From positions 421,802 through 485,801 of the forward strand of contig NW_025407832.1 of the NCBI RefSeq assembly GCF_003324165.1: a stretch of DNA of 64,000 nucleotides, given 5' to 3'. This document shows, in pieces, positions 32,748-43,232 of this stretch (position 1 is the first letter of the stretch; the number at the start of each line of letters is the position of its first letter). This DNA is from Naegleria lovaniensis (lineage: Eukaryota > Heterolobosea > Eutetramitea > Acrasida > Naegleriidae). The notes beneath the pieces were generated by a model. It was not told the DNA's origin, ran no database searches, and saw nothing but the letters and a program-made list of their open reading frames with translations. Both the position numbers and the translations under genes were made by a program.

Positions 32748-34160
32748 ATGAGAACGTCCTCGGAATCTAACCTGACCATGAAACCCAATCCGAAGGGTTT
32801 TGATGCTTTCATCAAGCGATCGGTTTCTCCCAATATTCAGAATTTTAAACGAACACTCACCATGGATCCTTCCGAACAACGCCATAAACAACATTCCAAT
32901 CCATTACTGAGCCACTCCTTTAGCGCAGAAGAGCCATCCACATTGTTGCAACAATCCTCTGCTGTCTCTCATTTGAACGCTGATATTCGCTACGAAAAGA
33001 CACATCACGAGTTGCAACAGTATCATCATTCACCCTTGTTACCACCTCTGGCTCAAGGAAGTAATTTAAGCAGCTCTCCTAAAATCAATGTGGTTCCTCC
33101 TTTCAAAGCATTTCCATTCTCTTCTGCACCATCGAATAATGTGGGTGACATGGATTTTCCAATTCCTCAATTGTCGGCAGAGAACGCTGGAGAGTTGTAC
33201 TATAAACCCTTCAAAACCCTTGATAGAGGTCTGAGAGATCCTGTATCATGGGATGAATCGGAAACCAAGTTGTCAGAGCTGATTCCTAACAAACCCTCAG
33301 TGGTAAAGAAAATGAGTGAGGTTTTTATTTCAAAATTCGACAAACCAGTCCAGCAATTCATCAAGGAGAGCTTTTCAAACCAAAGTTGTAGTTTGGTTGA
33401 AAAAAATAACAAAGATCACAAAGTATTTCGCTCGGAACCAAATCTCACACCAAACGCCACAACAGATTTTGAAAAAGTTCAGTTGTTGAAAAGGGAACAT
33501 TATAGGAATGGAAAGCCCAGAAAAGCAGAAATTGTTACACTTGAAAAGAAAGAGTTGCGAAAGGCGTTAAAAATACATGGAGATTCCTCAACCATTTACA
33601 ATGAAGAAGGAGAGTTTCATAAGCAATTGGGCCCAAGACAAATGAGAGCCTTAGTTAAAGCAGAAGCAGAAAGAGAAGAATTTTTAAAGCTTGAACGAGA
33701 TATTAGGCGAAAAAAGAACAAGTTCATTCGAATAATTAACTCAGGTTATCGCCATGGAGTGCTAAATGTTCAAGACGATATGGACATTTTCGACAAGGAT
33801 GGTATTTCGACAAGTGACATAATGAATAGAAGCACAAAATCTGAAGGTTCCTTTAGACGAGAGAGTAAGTTTTGAGCAATATTGTTAAGTGATTCATAAC
33901 AATGTAACGCATGATCAGGGCTGCGTAAAATGGCTAACTCTGAGCTTGGTAGAATGACACTAAGACCGGACGAGTTTTCTGAACCCTTTTCGCAGCCGTT
34001 TATGCAGCGAAAAGCAAAGACCGAGCTAAGTGAAAAAATGCAAAAATCAAACGTTGTCATCGCTCTAAAAGAACAAGATGCACAAAATTCGAAACAGTTT
34101 ATTTTCAACAACCAGACCAGAAATGATAATATTGGATCTGAAATTGATGCAATTCGATAG
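32748..34160 (+). CDS. Unknown, largely disordered protein
   Basis: Two exons, join 32748..33864 and 33919..34160, give 452 residues. The 54-nt intron has a GTAAGT donor and ATCAG acceptor, phase 1, and the join reads RRERLRKMANSE. The 5' end is uncertain. The frame is open 26 codons further upstream, to about 32670, without an ATG, and a good acceptor (pyrimidine-rich, then TTTACAG) lies exactly there. A first exon or a 5'-UTR intron is therefore likely. I could not find a coding first exon that fits the phase. The protein is rich in Ser, Pro, Asn and Lys. It has a charged helical stretch (ALVKAEAEREEFLKLERDI) ending in a basic RRKKNK. No domain is recognised. Confidence 0.65.
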
Positions 34161-34289
34161 TTCAAACGCAACAGTAAAAAAATCAATGTAGTTCAAAACG
34201 CTTGTTCTTCGTTTTCATTCATTAGCAATTTGTATTTGGTGCTTGAACGATAACAGTACAAAAAATCTTATTTCTCATCTCATGATCCC

Positions 34290-35407
34290 TTAATCAAAAA
34301 GTTTACAAACATCTTCGAATACCAAATCTACAGATTTCGAGCTGTCAATTGTCTTGACCTTATTGAACGCCTTAAAGTATTGAATCACTGGCATTGTTTG
34401 ATTAATATAGGTTTGGAATCGCTTCTTGATGCTTTCAATGTTGTCATCAATACGGCCGCTTGTTTGGCCTCTCTTCAACAAACGACTCTCCAAAACGTCC
34501 TCAGGACAGTCAAAGAAGAGGACAAACTGGCAGAAACAAATTTGTCTCTCAAAATCGACGGCTTGTTTCATCTCACGAGGGAATCCATCAATCAAAAAGA
34601 CAGTGTTTGGATCTTCGTGACCCATAATTGCCTGTTTCAATAGAGCAATGGTCACTTCTCCTGGTACGATTTTACCTTCCTTTATAAAGTTATTGATCAT
34701 TCTTCCGGTTTCAGTGTCCTTGGTTGATTCAGCTCTCAATAAATCTCCAGCACTGAAGTGTGCAAACTTGTACTTTTCAACAAGTCTGGCACATTGTGTC
34801 CCTATAAAATTGTTCAATGTTGTTCATACATTGTTGATTGTAAATTATTGCATGGGCACGTGTTACACATATTTACAAGTATTTGTAAACGAATACTAAC
34901 CCTTTCCTGAACCTGGACCTCCTATATTGTGGTGATATGTTAAAATTATTGTCATGATCGTGTGAATCGATAAATTTCAAAATCATTTCGTCATCATTTA
35001 CAATTATTTTGTATCGGTGGTTTCATTTGTTCAAACCCGATATGAGATTTGTTTCAAAATGACCAAAATAAATTCAATGTTAGGAGCGATTAAAATCATC
35101 ATCATCGTTATCCACAATTCCAATCATCAACATTACAACAACAAACATGGAATATTGTGTTCGTTTCTCTTCATATTGTTATAATTTAAATCACACAAAA
35201 CATACCCAACACAAATACAACTTTTCTTGGTTGATTCTTCGGATCCTTTCTCTCTAATTCATCAATCATAAATTGAATAGGATCCAAAGGTTGCTTTTCA
35301 ACCAATTTCTTGGTTAAATCGTTAAACAAGGAATCTAAATTGTGTTGTTTCATGTATTGATGAAACTGTTGTTGTTGTTCTGGAGTCAACGGACTAGTAG
35401 CAGACAT
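34290..35407 (-). CDS. UMP-CMP kinase
   Basis: Three exons, join 35407..35206, 34921..34901, 34801..34290, encode 244 residues. Introns are 284 and 99 nt, all junctions phase 1. The second exon is only 21 nt and supplies the P-loop, so the join reads VVFVLGGPGSGKGTQCARL. The enzyme transfers phosphate from ATP to UMP or CMP. Other landmarks are HFSAGDLLRAE, FLIDGFPRE (NMP binding), FFDCPEDVLESRLLKRG with the LID region, and SGRIDDNIESIKKR. The choice of UMP/CMP over AMP rests on EGKIVPGEVTI and the short LID. A 55-residue Gln-rich N-terminal extension precedes the kinase core; it has a predicted helix but no clear targeting signal. Confidence 0.93.
34901..34921 (-). other. 21-nt micro-exon encoding the P-loop of UMP-CMP kinase
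   Basis: It is flanked by ATATAG on its 5' side and a weak donor, GTTAGT, on its 3' side. It encodes the seven-residue core of the glycine-rich loop. Without it the two flanking exons still join in frame, because 21 is a multiple of three, but the protein would lack the phosphate-binding loop. No GPGSGK sequence occurs in either neighbouring exon. Confidence 0.9.
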
Positions 35408-35635
35408 TTTCAGAGAATACTATTTGTTTGTATTTTTTGTTGGTTGTATTTTAAAATTCATTTGGTTCATAGCTCACATCCATTGTATTATTATAAATAT
35501 TATTTGGAGAAGTTGGGTGATTGTCAGGTATTAATAATTTGGTTAAACTCTTGGGAACAAGCCTTCCCAATATTGGACATGATGAAGGTGAGAAACAAAT
35601 TCCAAATCTTGTTCTTGATATTCACGAATAAAAAA

Positions 35636-36064
35636 ATGAAATTCGATAAAGTCTTGAATGTCATATGGAAGACGGCAACAACCACCATGTTTGGTTTTAC
35701 GCTGGTTTGCTTTGGATTAGTGGGATGGGAAACTAAAAAGTTTTTCCAAAATTTCTCATCATGGTCCGAAAGAAGAGTATGTGTTTGAGATTGGGTAAAA
35801 TCCGATAATGAATTAATATTGTTTATGAATAATCAATTTCTTGTTAATGATGACAATGAATTATTTTGAAATTTATTTATCCTAATTTATCTTTCCGATA
35901 CGTAGAAACTCAAAGAGCAAATTGCAAAGGAAATTATGTCTGAATTAAATGAACAAGAAGAACAAGACAAAGATGTGGAGAGAATTTTAGGAATTTCAGC
36001 ACCTGAACAAGATAAGTCTGTTGTGGAAACTGTTAAATCAGATGCCACTACTTTTGATAAATAA
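35636..36064 (+). CDS. Small single-pass membrane protein, unknown
   Basis: Two exons, join 35636..35776 and 35906..36064, give 99 residues. The intron is 129 nt (GTATGT donor, ATACGTAG acceptor, phase 0), and the join reads WSERRKLKEQIAKEI. The start follows a run of A. Residues 15-32 (ATTTMFGFTLVCFGLVGW) form one membrane span. The N-terminus is basic (MKFDKVLNVIWKT). The rest is a charged, Glu/Lys-rich helix. The topology resembles small mitochondrial inner-membrane assembly factors, but I recognise no family. It is divergent from the UMP-CMP kinase gene, with 228 bp between. Confidence 0.65.
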
Positions 36065-36283
36065 TTAGAAGGAATAATTCATCATTTATTATTGATCCTG
36101 CTTGTTGGTGATTGAACTTGCGAAATTCATTTGGAACACTTTTGAGGATATATTTATGAGGCAATAATCGAATCCTTATTATAAATAACGTCACATTGTA
36201 TTAAAAAGGCTTAAAACGAGGTTATAATTATTTCAAGCAAGACAGATGTCTATCGTCCGAGCATCATGAAAAACTCTTATCCT

Positions 36284-39200
36284 CTACAGGGTCAATCTAT
36301 TTGCAGTGGGTGGAAAAGGTTTCACATCGACCACTATTGAAATGTGTCGTTTTTCATCGCTTCCGTAGGATGTGAGAGAGTTGACATCACTCACAGCCAA
36401 ATTGCTTGTCCACCAAATGTAGCAATCATTTTCATCAACCATTTGTGTTCTTATTGCTAACTGATATTTTCCTTCAGATTTAAAATGACAAAGACATTTC
36501 ATTTGGAATGACTGTTCCACAACAGGAATGGTGAATTTTTGAACACCTTCAAAGTCGTTGGTAGTTGTTGTGAGATTTCCATCAGTTTGTGACGCTGTTG
36601 AGGAGGAAATTAACTTCTTTTCTATAGTCAAGCATACAGATTTCACTTTGCGTTGATGAGCAGTGGCTTGTTTACGTTGTTGTGTAATATAGCCTGAGAA
36701 TTTGATCACAAGACCTTGGCCTAAAATAGCAGTTACAGGCTTACTAAAGATATTGTGGGTATTGTTAATCTCAATCTCAAGCTTGGGTGCAGTGTTGGGT
36801 GTGAAATTAAAAAAGAATTGAGGTACAGGAGCTCCAGCTTTAAGAATGGCCATAATCAATTGATGGATCAGCACTGACTTGTTGTATGGTTTGTTTGGAT
36901 CAAAACTTTCCAATGACTTTAAAATATGTTGGCACTGAACAAAAAGAGGATCCAGTGTCGAGTGATACATCTCCACGGACTTGGAGAATGTTTGAAAAGT
37001 TGTGTTAGCCTTCGATGAGATGGAATGGTCGACCAATATGGTTGAAATAGCTTTGGCTATCACTCTGCATGCAAGAGCCTGGAGCTCTAAGGTTTTGGCA
37101 CTCTCCATATCAATGTCAAAGAATGAATTAATCATGTCATTAAGTTTGTCGCTGAGTGAGATAAACACTTGTGATTGATGCTGGAAGACGGCATTAGAGG
37201 TGGCAGTATTTCTCGGTTCATTAAAATTTGCAAGGTGTAACGTTAGATTCAGGATACTGTCAATAAATAGTCTTCTCTGTCCAAAATACAATTGCTGAAA
37301 ACCAGAGTTGCTGACACCACTAGCTTTAAGAAGCATGGTTGCCTGATCAAACATTTGCAGACAATCTTGCAAGACGTCATTCTCAATAAATACCACCTCC
37401 TGCATTTTCAAATAATTTGTAAAAAGTAAATTCTCGGCACTCGCCCATAACGACAAGGATTTCAAATAGAAGGATGTTGCTTCTTCCTCGACTTTGTCCT
37501 TAATTATGTTCAAAATAGACTCCGAGAGGCTGAAATGGTTATAGAACATTGAGTTCTTAGCAAGCAAGTACAAACACCAATATCTCTTGGATTCTACGAG
37601 AGCCTTAATGTTTGTTTGACTAAATTCATTGTTAAAGTTTTTGTGTCGATTGATGTATAGAACATGGAAAATAACTTCATAGAGGTTCACAATAATTTCG
37701 TCTGGTAAATTCGTAGTAGCTGCAGTTTCATAGATTGCCGTCAAATGATGGACAAGAACGTTGGGACAATGTGATGAAATTTTAAGGAGACACTTGGAGA
37801 AATACAAATTGCTCGATCGTAGGAATTCCTGTTGTTGAGAGATTTGATTGGAAGATATTGACGTACAAATGTTACCAATCTCGCTTAGGAGAGTTTTCGT
37901 GATAAGACTTGCATAGCCTGGGAAGGACTTGATGAAGCGTACCAAATATTCACAGATTTTTTTCTGTGAGAATGTTGTAAATTCATTGTTTTTGAGTGTT
38001 AAGAATTATAATATAGTGTCATGTAAGATGTCAACAATACTTACGATAAAGAATAAATTATCATTGTTTCGAACGCGATATGGAATAGAAAAACAAAAAG
38101 CTCTTGACAAGTTTTTCAGGAGAGGTTCAAGAACTTGCTCGTTTTGATTTGAGTGGCGTACTGCATTAATCATAATTTCAAAAGAGAAATCAGATATTTC
38201 TAATTTTTGATAAAATAATAGCAATTCTACAGTATGAATAATATTGTTCTTATCCGAAAAGTTAAAACACTGTTTAACATTGAAAGGAGAATATGAAAGA
38301 GATGCCAGTAGCTTGAGAATGCATATTTTGATAGAGTCAAAAGGAGAGTTATTCAGAAACTTGGATAACATCTAAGGAAGTGAAAAAATGTAGTAATCAT
38401 TATTGTTAATAAATGTAAGAATGAAAATTGACTTACATCAAAAGGGAAATCTAGGGTATAGGTATCGGAGAGATTTTTTGAGAGTTTGGTAATACTATTT
38501 AGACATGCAATCTTGACTTTCTTTCTCCCGTCAAGTTCAAAAATGTTAAACAACAATTTAAAGGTATCTTGGCCAATAAAAACTGAGTTTTGAGCAAGTT
38601 GCGTCAAGGTGTCAATAATGGCCAGTATAAAAGGAGTGGTTGGGTGTGCTCTCAATAATGACTCGGAACATAATTTGAATGTTCTGTTTACAGTGTCTAC
38701 ATCACTGTGCATGTGTCTTAACACACGTATAAGAGATAGCTTAGCCTGAGGAGGTGACTTGATATCATTCAGCAATATTTCAATTTGTGGAAGAATCTGA
38801 GAAGCAAATTGTTTTGATGATGAGCATATTTGTTCAATAGCAACAACACATGACTCTCTCTCATATCCTTCAATGCAAGTCAGCAGGTTCTTTTCAATGA
38901 GATGATGTAAGTCAGTTCTATCGGAGAGTATTTCGGCCATGTGACCAAACATTCTGAGTGCCAATGATCGAGCAATAGGATCATTAGAACCCAATACTGC
39001 AGATATTCTCCTAATCAATTCTTCTTGATTTAATACTTTCAATAATTCTCCCTTCACCTCTTCGAAGACGCTCACAATCCAATACCGAACAAAATTATTG
39101 TTACAATCTCGAAAAACATCAGCCAATTTTAGCAATGTACTATTGGCAATGATCGGAAGAGGATACTCAGTGATAAGATCAGTGAATCTAACAACACTTT

Positions 39201-39381
39201 GAATTTGTTGGGCAACTACTGATGAGTGTAATCCTTTTTTCAAGGAAATCATGAACGCCATCGCTTCAGCTTCAAGTCCCATTTGAAAATTACTAGTGGA
39301 GCCCGTGGTCGAGTTATTCACATAATCAGCTGTGGCTGATGATGCAGGCTGCAGCGATTGTTGATTCCCACCTTGAAGCAT
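36284..39381 (-). CDS. INTS7: Integrator complex subunit 7
   Basis: Three exons, join 39381..38437, 38371..38045, 37963..36284, encode 983 residues, against about 960 in animals. Introns are 65 and 81 nt, with GTAAGT donors, all phase 0. The N-terminal third is an ARM/HEAT-like solenoid that matches INTS7 over a long stretch: SVVRFTDLITEYPLPIIANS, then LKLADVFRDCNN, then NDPIARSLALRMFGHMAEI. The C-terminal third includes a beta-rich region near LEIEINNTHNIFSKPV. Integrator binds RNA polymerase II, cleaves nascent small nuclear RNAs and terminates paused transcription. INTS7 is a scaffold of its backbone module. Other Integrator genes are not in the window. Confidence 0.87.
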
Positions 39382-39555
39382 TTTTTAATGTGTAGTTCTG
39401 CTCTTTACAACATGAAAAGGTCATCACATCCTACATAATCCTACGAGATTTTCTGCTGCAACGACTGACAGCATTTTCTCAATAGCGTTTTTAACTAGAG
39501 CTGGATTGATCTTTGCAAGCACGTTGTAGCAACTGCCGCCCTGATCAAATAAAAA

Positions 39556-40297
39556 ATGGGCGGAAAACAGTCGATGGTAGGTTGTTGCGGATCATCATTA
39601 ACCTCAATAACCATGACCATGCTCGGAATTGAAATCGTTGAAAGCATAAGGAAATAAATACAATATCAAAACAATTTAGTGTGGCCAAGCGAGATTTGAA
39701 AGTACTGTTTCAGAACCTCGTTCAAAGATTTCCTTACGGATCTGTTCCGAGGGACCAACTTTCGAAAATCATGAATCTATCAAACCCAACAACGCAGATG
39801 GTTGATTCTTTATACTTGTAAGTTATTTTGATTGTTCAAAGAAGCCCCAAACATATCCAATGTATTTATTGTTGACACATCATTGGAATTACAAAGCTTA
39901 TTTGACATCAACGATGATGGAATTGTATCTATACCAGAGTATGTGGTGGTAATGTTGCTTTATGAACGAGCCTCTCCACTTGAAAAAATACTATTGTAAG
40001 TTCTACAGAAAGACTGGCTACTTGACAATATTTAGTGCATTTGATGTTTATGATACAGATAGAACTGGAAAAATCACTCATGACGAAGTTGAGAGAATGA
40101 TTGCCCAACTCTATAAAAGCTTTCCAAAAGAATTTAAGGAGAGTGGGAAAACGCCAGCCGAATTTGCGCACGACTTTTTCTCTGAGCTAGATGTTGATAA
40201 GGATGGATCAATCACACGAGAGGAATTTGCAAAGGTAGCTCTCAACCATAATTTGATTTCCATGGCCCTCCAAAATACCCTGAATACCACCATGTAA
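39556..40297 (+). CDS. Neuronal calcium sensor/recoverin-like EF-hand protein
   Basis: Four exons. Exons 2-4 are 39680..39817, 39897..39995 and 40036..40297, joined in phase 2 by introns of 79 and 40 nt. They encode about 165 residues with EF hands FDINDDGIVSIPEYV, YDTDRTGKITHDEV and LDVDKDGSITREEF, with the linker LLYERASPLEKILFAFDVYD typical of the recoverin family. The first EF-hand is degenerate. Exon 1 begins at 39556 (A-run, then ATG) and encodes MGGKQS, a good N-myristoylation signal. Its 3' border is unsettled: the donor after MGGKQSM (GTAGGT) is phase 0 and fits an acceptor at 39693-39694 rather than the stronger TTTAG at 39679. The protein probably senses calcium at membranes. Confidence 0.78.
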
Positions 40298-40404
40298 CCT
40301 TGTTGCATCCAGGTTCATAAAATTGAGGTATTATGCTCTAGAGCCGTACCGATACTTGTCAGTTATTAATCTTACTGTTAAATACATATCTGTCATCCAT
40401 TCAT

Positions 40405-41703
40405 TTATTCAGATTCAGGCTTGTCTGGGCTTTGTGTGGACAATGTTTTCAATCTGTTTTTCTTTGCTTCGGCAACAGCAAGAAAATCAATTCCTTCTCT
40501 TGACCGTGCTCTTGATTTTTTCTCGAACTGGGCCAATTCCTGCTCTGTACTCTTTTCAAATTGTTGCATAGCTCCATAAACAATATAAAAGAAAAAGGAA
40601 ACGATGAGTGTTGCTACAATGATGATTGTGAATGGAATTTTCAATGAGGTAAACCATTGAGGAGCTAGCCCACGTGCAGTTAAATAGGCATCATAATAGG
40701 ACAGAACGATAAATGTTAAAGAGAGAAGCAGGGTTGACTGAAGAACAGGAAGCGATAAGCATAAAAATCCAACCATTGGAGGAAGAGAACACAGTACTCC
40801 TCTAACAACGCTGTGTGACGTCTTTCTTGCCTCTAATTCTTTTTCAACATCAACAGGCACAGTGTTCTCTTGCTGTTTTGATGGAGTAAACGGAGATACA
40901 GATTTTTGTGCCTCCAAAAATGATCTAAATTTCTCTTTGTTGACAAAATTTGCAAATTCAAGTCCTAAATGGGTAGATCCAAATAAAATCAGCAGCATGC
41001 TTGCATAATTAAGCTGATATTCGAGCAGTACGGAGGCAGGGAGAGAGGAGAAATAGAAAGAGGTTGTGCCGAACGCTAGAGGGAGAAATAAAATTGTGGC
41101 AATAGCAACCACAGAATTCGGAATTTCTTTCAAGCTCACCGAAATAATTTCACGGAACGTCCCTAGATATTGATTCCTCTCATCTTGTGTTTTAATGAAT
41201 GGCGATTTGAAAAATGAAGAAACAGTTTTCGGCTTTCCAGCTTGAGTAGAGGCTGCATTGCTGCTGGATTTTTTCAAAGAAGGAAAGTCTTGTTCCAACG
41301 TTTTTTCAATGGATGGTTTTTGTGATGATGAATTTTCTTGCTGTAAATTTCTTGATCCGATTGAAAAATGTCTAAAACTATTATTATTAATTAATGATAA
41401 TAGTTTAAAATGATGAAGCACCCTTGCTCCTTCCGATGATCCTCCCAACAACAAATTTCGCCCATAAAATTTTGCAAGCAATGGCCGCTTGAGCATTTTC
41501 ATTTTTTTCAAAACAAGAACAAGTCTCCATTCTTTTGCTCGTCGTACCATCTTTTCAACTTCAGACACTTCATTGGAAACAATACAACCACTCTTCACAA
41601 ATTTCTTGAGAAAGGTTGCGCGAAGTAATTCCTTACACAGAGAAATTAAAAAATTTTTTGCGAGCCACGTTGTATTGCAAAGAGCACAGTCTGCATGCCT
41701 CAT
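40405..41703 (-). CDS. TMEM69/DUF3429-like mitochondrial membrane protein
   Basis: One exon of up to 432 residues from the ATG at 41703; internal ATGs near 41550 and 41500 would remove 50-70 residues, and the true start is uncertain. The early region is basic and hydroxylated (RNLLLGGSSEGARVLHHFKLL), suggesting a mitochondrial presequence. About five membrane spans follow, among them VVAIATILFLPLAFG, YASMLLILFGSTHLGL, VLCSLPPMVGFLCLSLPVLQ and IPFTIIIVATLIVSFFFYIVYG. The segment NYASMLLILFGSTHLGLEF matches the DUF3429 core, where a Y-x-A-x-x-L-x-F-x-G-x-x-H-x-G pattern is typical. The family's biochemical role is unknown. Confidence 0.7.
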   Translation of the reverse strand: MRHADCALCNTTWLAKNFLISLCKELLRATFLKKFVKSGCIVSNEVSEVEKMVRRAKEWRLVLVLKKMKMLKRPLLAKFYGRNLLLGGSSEGARVLHHFKLLSLINNNSFRHFSIGSRNLQQENSSSQKPSIEKTLEQDFPSLKKSSSNAASTQAGKPKTVSSFFKSPFIKTQDERNQYLGTFREIISVSLKEIPNSVVAIATILFLPLAFGTTSFYFSSLPASVLLEYQLNYASMLLILFGSTHLGLEFANFVNKEKFRSFLEAQKSVSPFTPSKQQENTVPVDVEKELEARKTSHSVVRGVLCSLPPMVGFLCLSLPVLQSTLLLSLTFIVLSYYDAYLTARGLAPQWFTSLKIPFTIIIVATLIVSFFFYIVYGAMQQFEKSTEQELAQFEKKSRARSREGIDFLAVAEAKKNRLKTLSTQSPDKPESE

Positions 41704-42185
41704 TAGGCAACTGTAGTTGCAGCATTATCCATTCGCTTAATTACTTGCGCAGTTCGATTGCAAGCAAAATGTGCGCTCAAATGGTGTGAGCATTATTGAT
41801 TGAGCGCAGTTTTTTCATTAATGCTCTCTTACTCTCCTCGCGTAAGGAATTTGACTCTCGGAACCAGAGCTTCCTATGATGAGCGCGCAAATTCTCGTCG
41901 AGATACAAGAAAAGAGAGCTCCTTTTGGGGCTTTGAGTAGATGTGTGCGTCTGTTCAAGGATGGATCCTTGATAAACTTTGAAAAAAAACCCATCCACTC
42001 CTTGTGAGTTGCCAAGAAAGACTCTTAATCTAAATTTGGCCATTAGACACAAACTGCTACCAAACCACCAACAGACAAAGAATCGTCGATTGCAGCCACC
42101 CATCAAGTATTGCAACACTTCTCTTCCAAATTATTATTATTTGCAAAAGCATTTTCATCTTCATTATAATTTTACTACGACTGTT
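41704..42185. other. Gap between two genes, no convincing gene
   Basis: The gap holds the divergent 5' regions of the TMEM69-like gene (-) and the orphan membrane protein (+). Overlapping open frames occur on the minus strand (41777-42118) and in the plus-strand leader from 41979, but neither has a family match or flanking splice sites. I see no RNA gene. Confidence 0.4.
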
Positions 42186-43214
42186 ATGGAAACCTTCCAA
42201 ATTTCTCACCCACAAGAACACAGCATCACCACTTGCAATTCCATCATCTCGAGATGGTTGTTTTTTGGTTGCAGTGGTAGTAACAGTGCAAATCATCATG
42301 AAGTCAGCGGCAATTCCTTCAATGTGCTAGAAGCAAATTCGAACCTTCCATCTCCCTTTCAAATTCATCATCAACAACCAATCCCATCCTCTTCCTTCTC
42401 ACCTGCTCAAGTATTTCTCTATGTTTTCTTTGTTTACTTGTCACTGATTGTGACAAAATGTTTAATCCTAATCATGTCGTCGTTATATAATCGATTTTAT
42501 GGAAATATTGCAAGTTCATCATCATCCTCTTCAACAACCTCTAATTTAACATCATCCTCCAGTGACTCCTCTTCCTCCACCAATGTACAAAATATTGTGT
42601 CTCGAAAATTGAATCATTTAATTTCACAAACTTGGAGACTTCGGAAATTAATTTTTGCAATTCTCGGAATTGTCTCTACACTTTTCATCATTATTTATTC
42701 TCATCACTCACCAATGAATTGCTTCTCGTCGGAACGATTGACCTGTTCATCCATTCTTTCAAGAGAAACGACTCGAAAGAATTCTACTCAAATTAACCTC
42801 ATGCCTAACATCACTCAACCTGCAACGAATACAATTCCTTCTTTACGAAACAAATCCTTCTCATTACAAAAGTTGACAACAAATCACAATTCTTGTCTAT
42901 ATTCACCAGCCAAACATCTGGTCAATATGTGGAACATGGCAAAAGAAAATGCAATTTTGAGTCGACAAGCTCAACAAGAACAATCTTGCTTATTTGAATC
43001 TTTATTGAGAAGTTGCGTGAATATCTTAGTTTTGACAATCAAACTTTTATATGTGTACTTGTCGCTCATTGGAGTTGTGATTGTTGTTAGATGGTTGGCG
43101 TTTGGCAGTCTCTCATTGAATTCAGCAATGCACATTTATGGAACACCTGCACATGCTGTCACAAATACTGTAGCAAGTACGAAGATTAAAATAAATGCAT
43201 TCCGTATGCCTTAA
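42186..43214 (+). CDS. Orphan protein with about three membrane segments
   Basis: One exon, 342 residues from the first in-frame ATG at 42186; the frame continues upstream to a TTG at 41979 without another ATG. Three hydrophobic segments can be seen: VFLYVFFVYLSLIVTKCLIL, LIFAILGIVSTLFIIIY and ILVLTIKLLYVYLSLIGVV. Between the first two lies a Ser-rich low-complexity run, and between the second and third a soluble Asn/Thr/Ser-rich loop of about 115 residues. The stretches YVYLSLIG and YVFFVYLSLIV resemble each other and may reflect an old internal duplication. I recognise no family. Composition suggests a genuine but fast-evolving gene. Confidence 0.5.
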   Translation: METFQISHPQEHSITTCNSIISRWLFFGCSGSNSANHHEVSGNSFNVLEANSNLPSPFQIHHQQPIPSSSFSPAQVFLYVFFVYLSLIVTKCLILIMSSLYNRFYGNIASSSSSSSTTSNLTSSSSDSSSSTNVQNIVSRKLNHLISQTWRLRKLIFAILGIVSTLFIIIYSHHSPMNCFSSERLTCSSILSRETTRKNSTQINLMPNITQPATNTIPSLRNKSFSLQKLTTNHNSCLYSPAKHLVNMWNMAKENAILSRQAQQEQSCLFESLLRSCVNILVLTIKLLYVYLSLIGVVIVVRWLAFGSLSLNSAMHIYGTPAHAVTNTVASTKIKINAFRMP

Positions 43215-43232
43215 TGAAATTTGTGATGCGTT

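Noticed and set aside
41777-42118. 113-codon minus-strand open frame upstream of the orphan membrane gene
   Set aside because: No start context, domain or splice partner; it overlaps the leader of the gene on the other strand.
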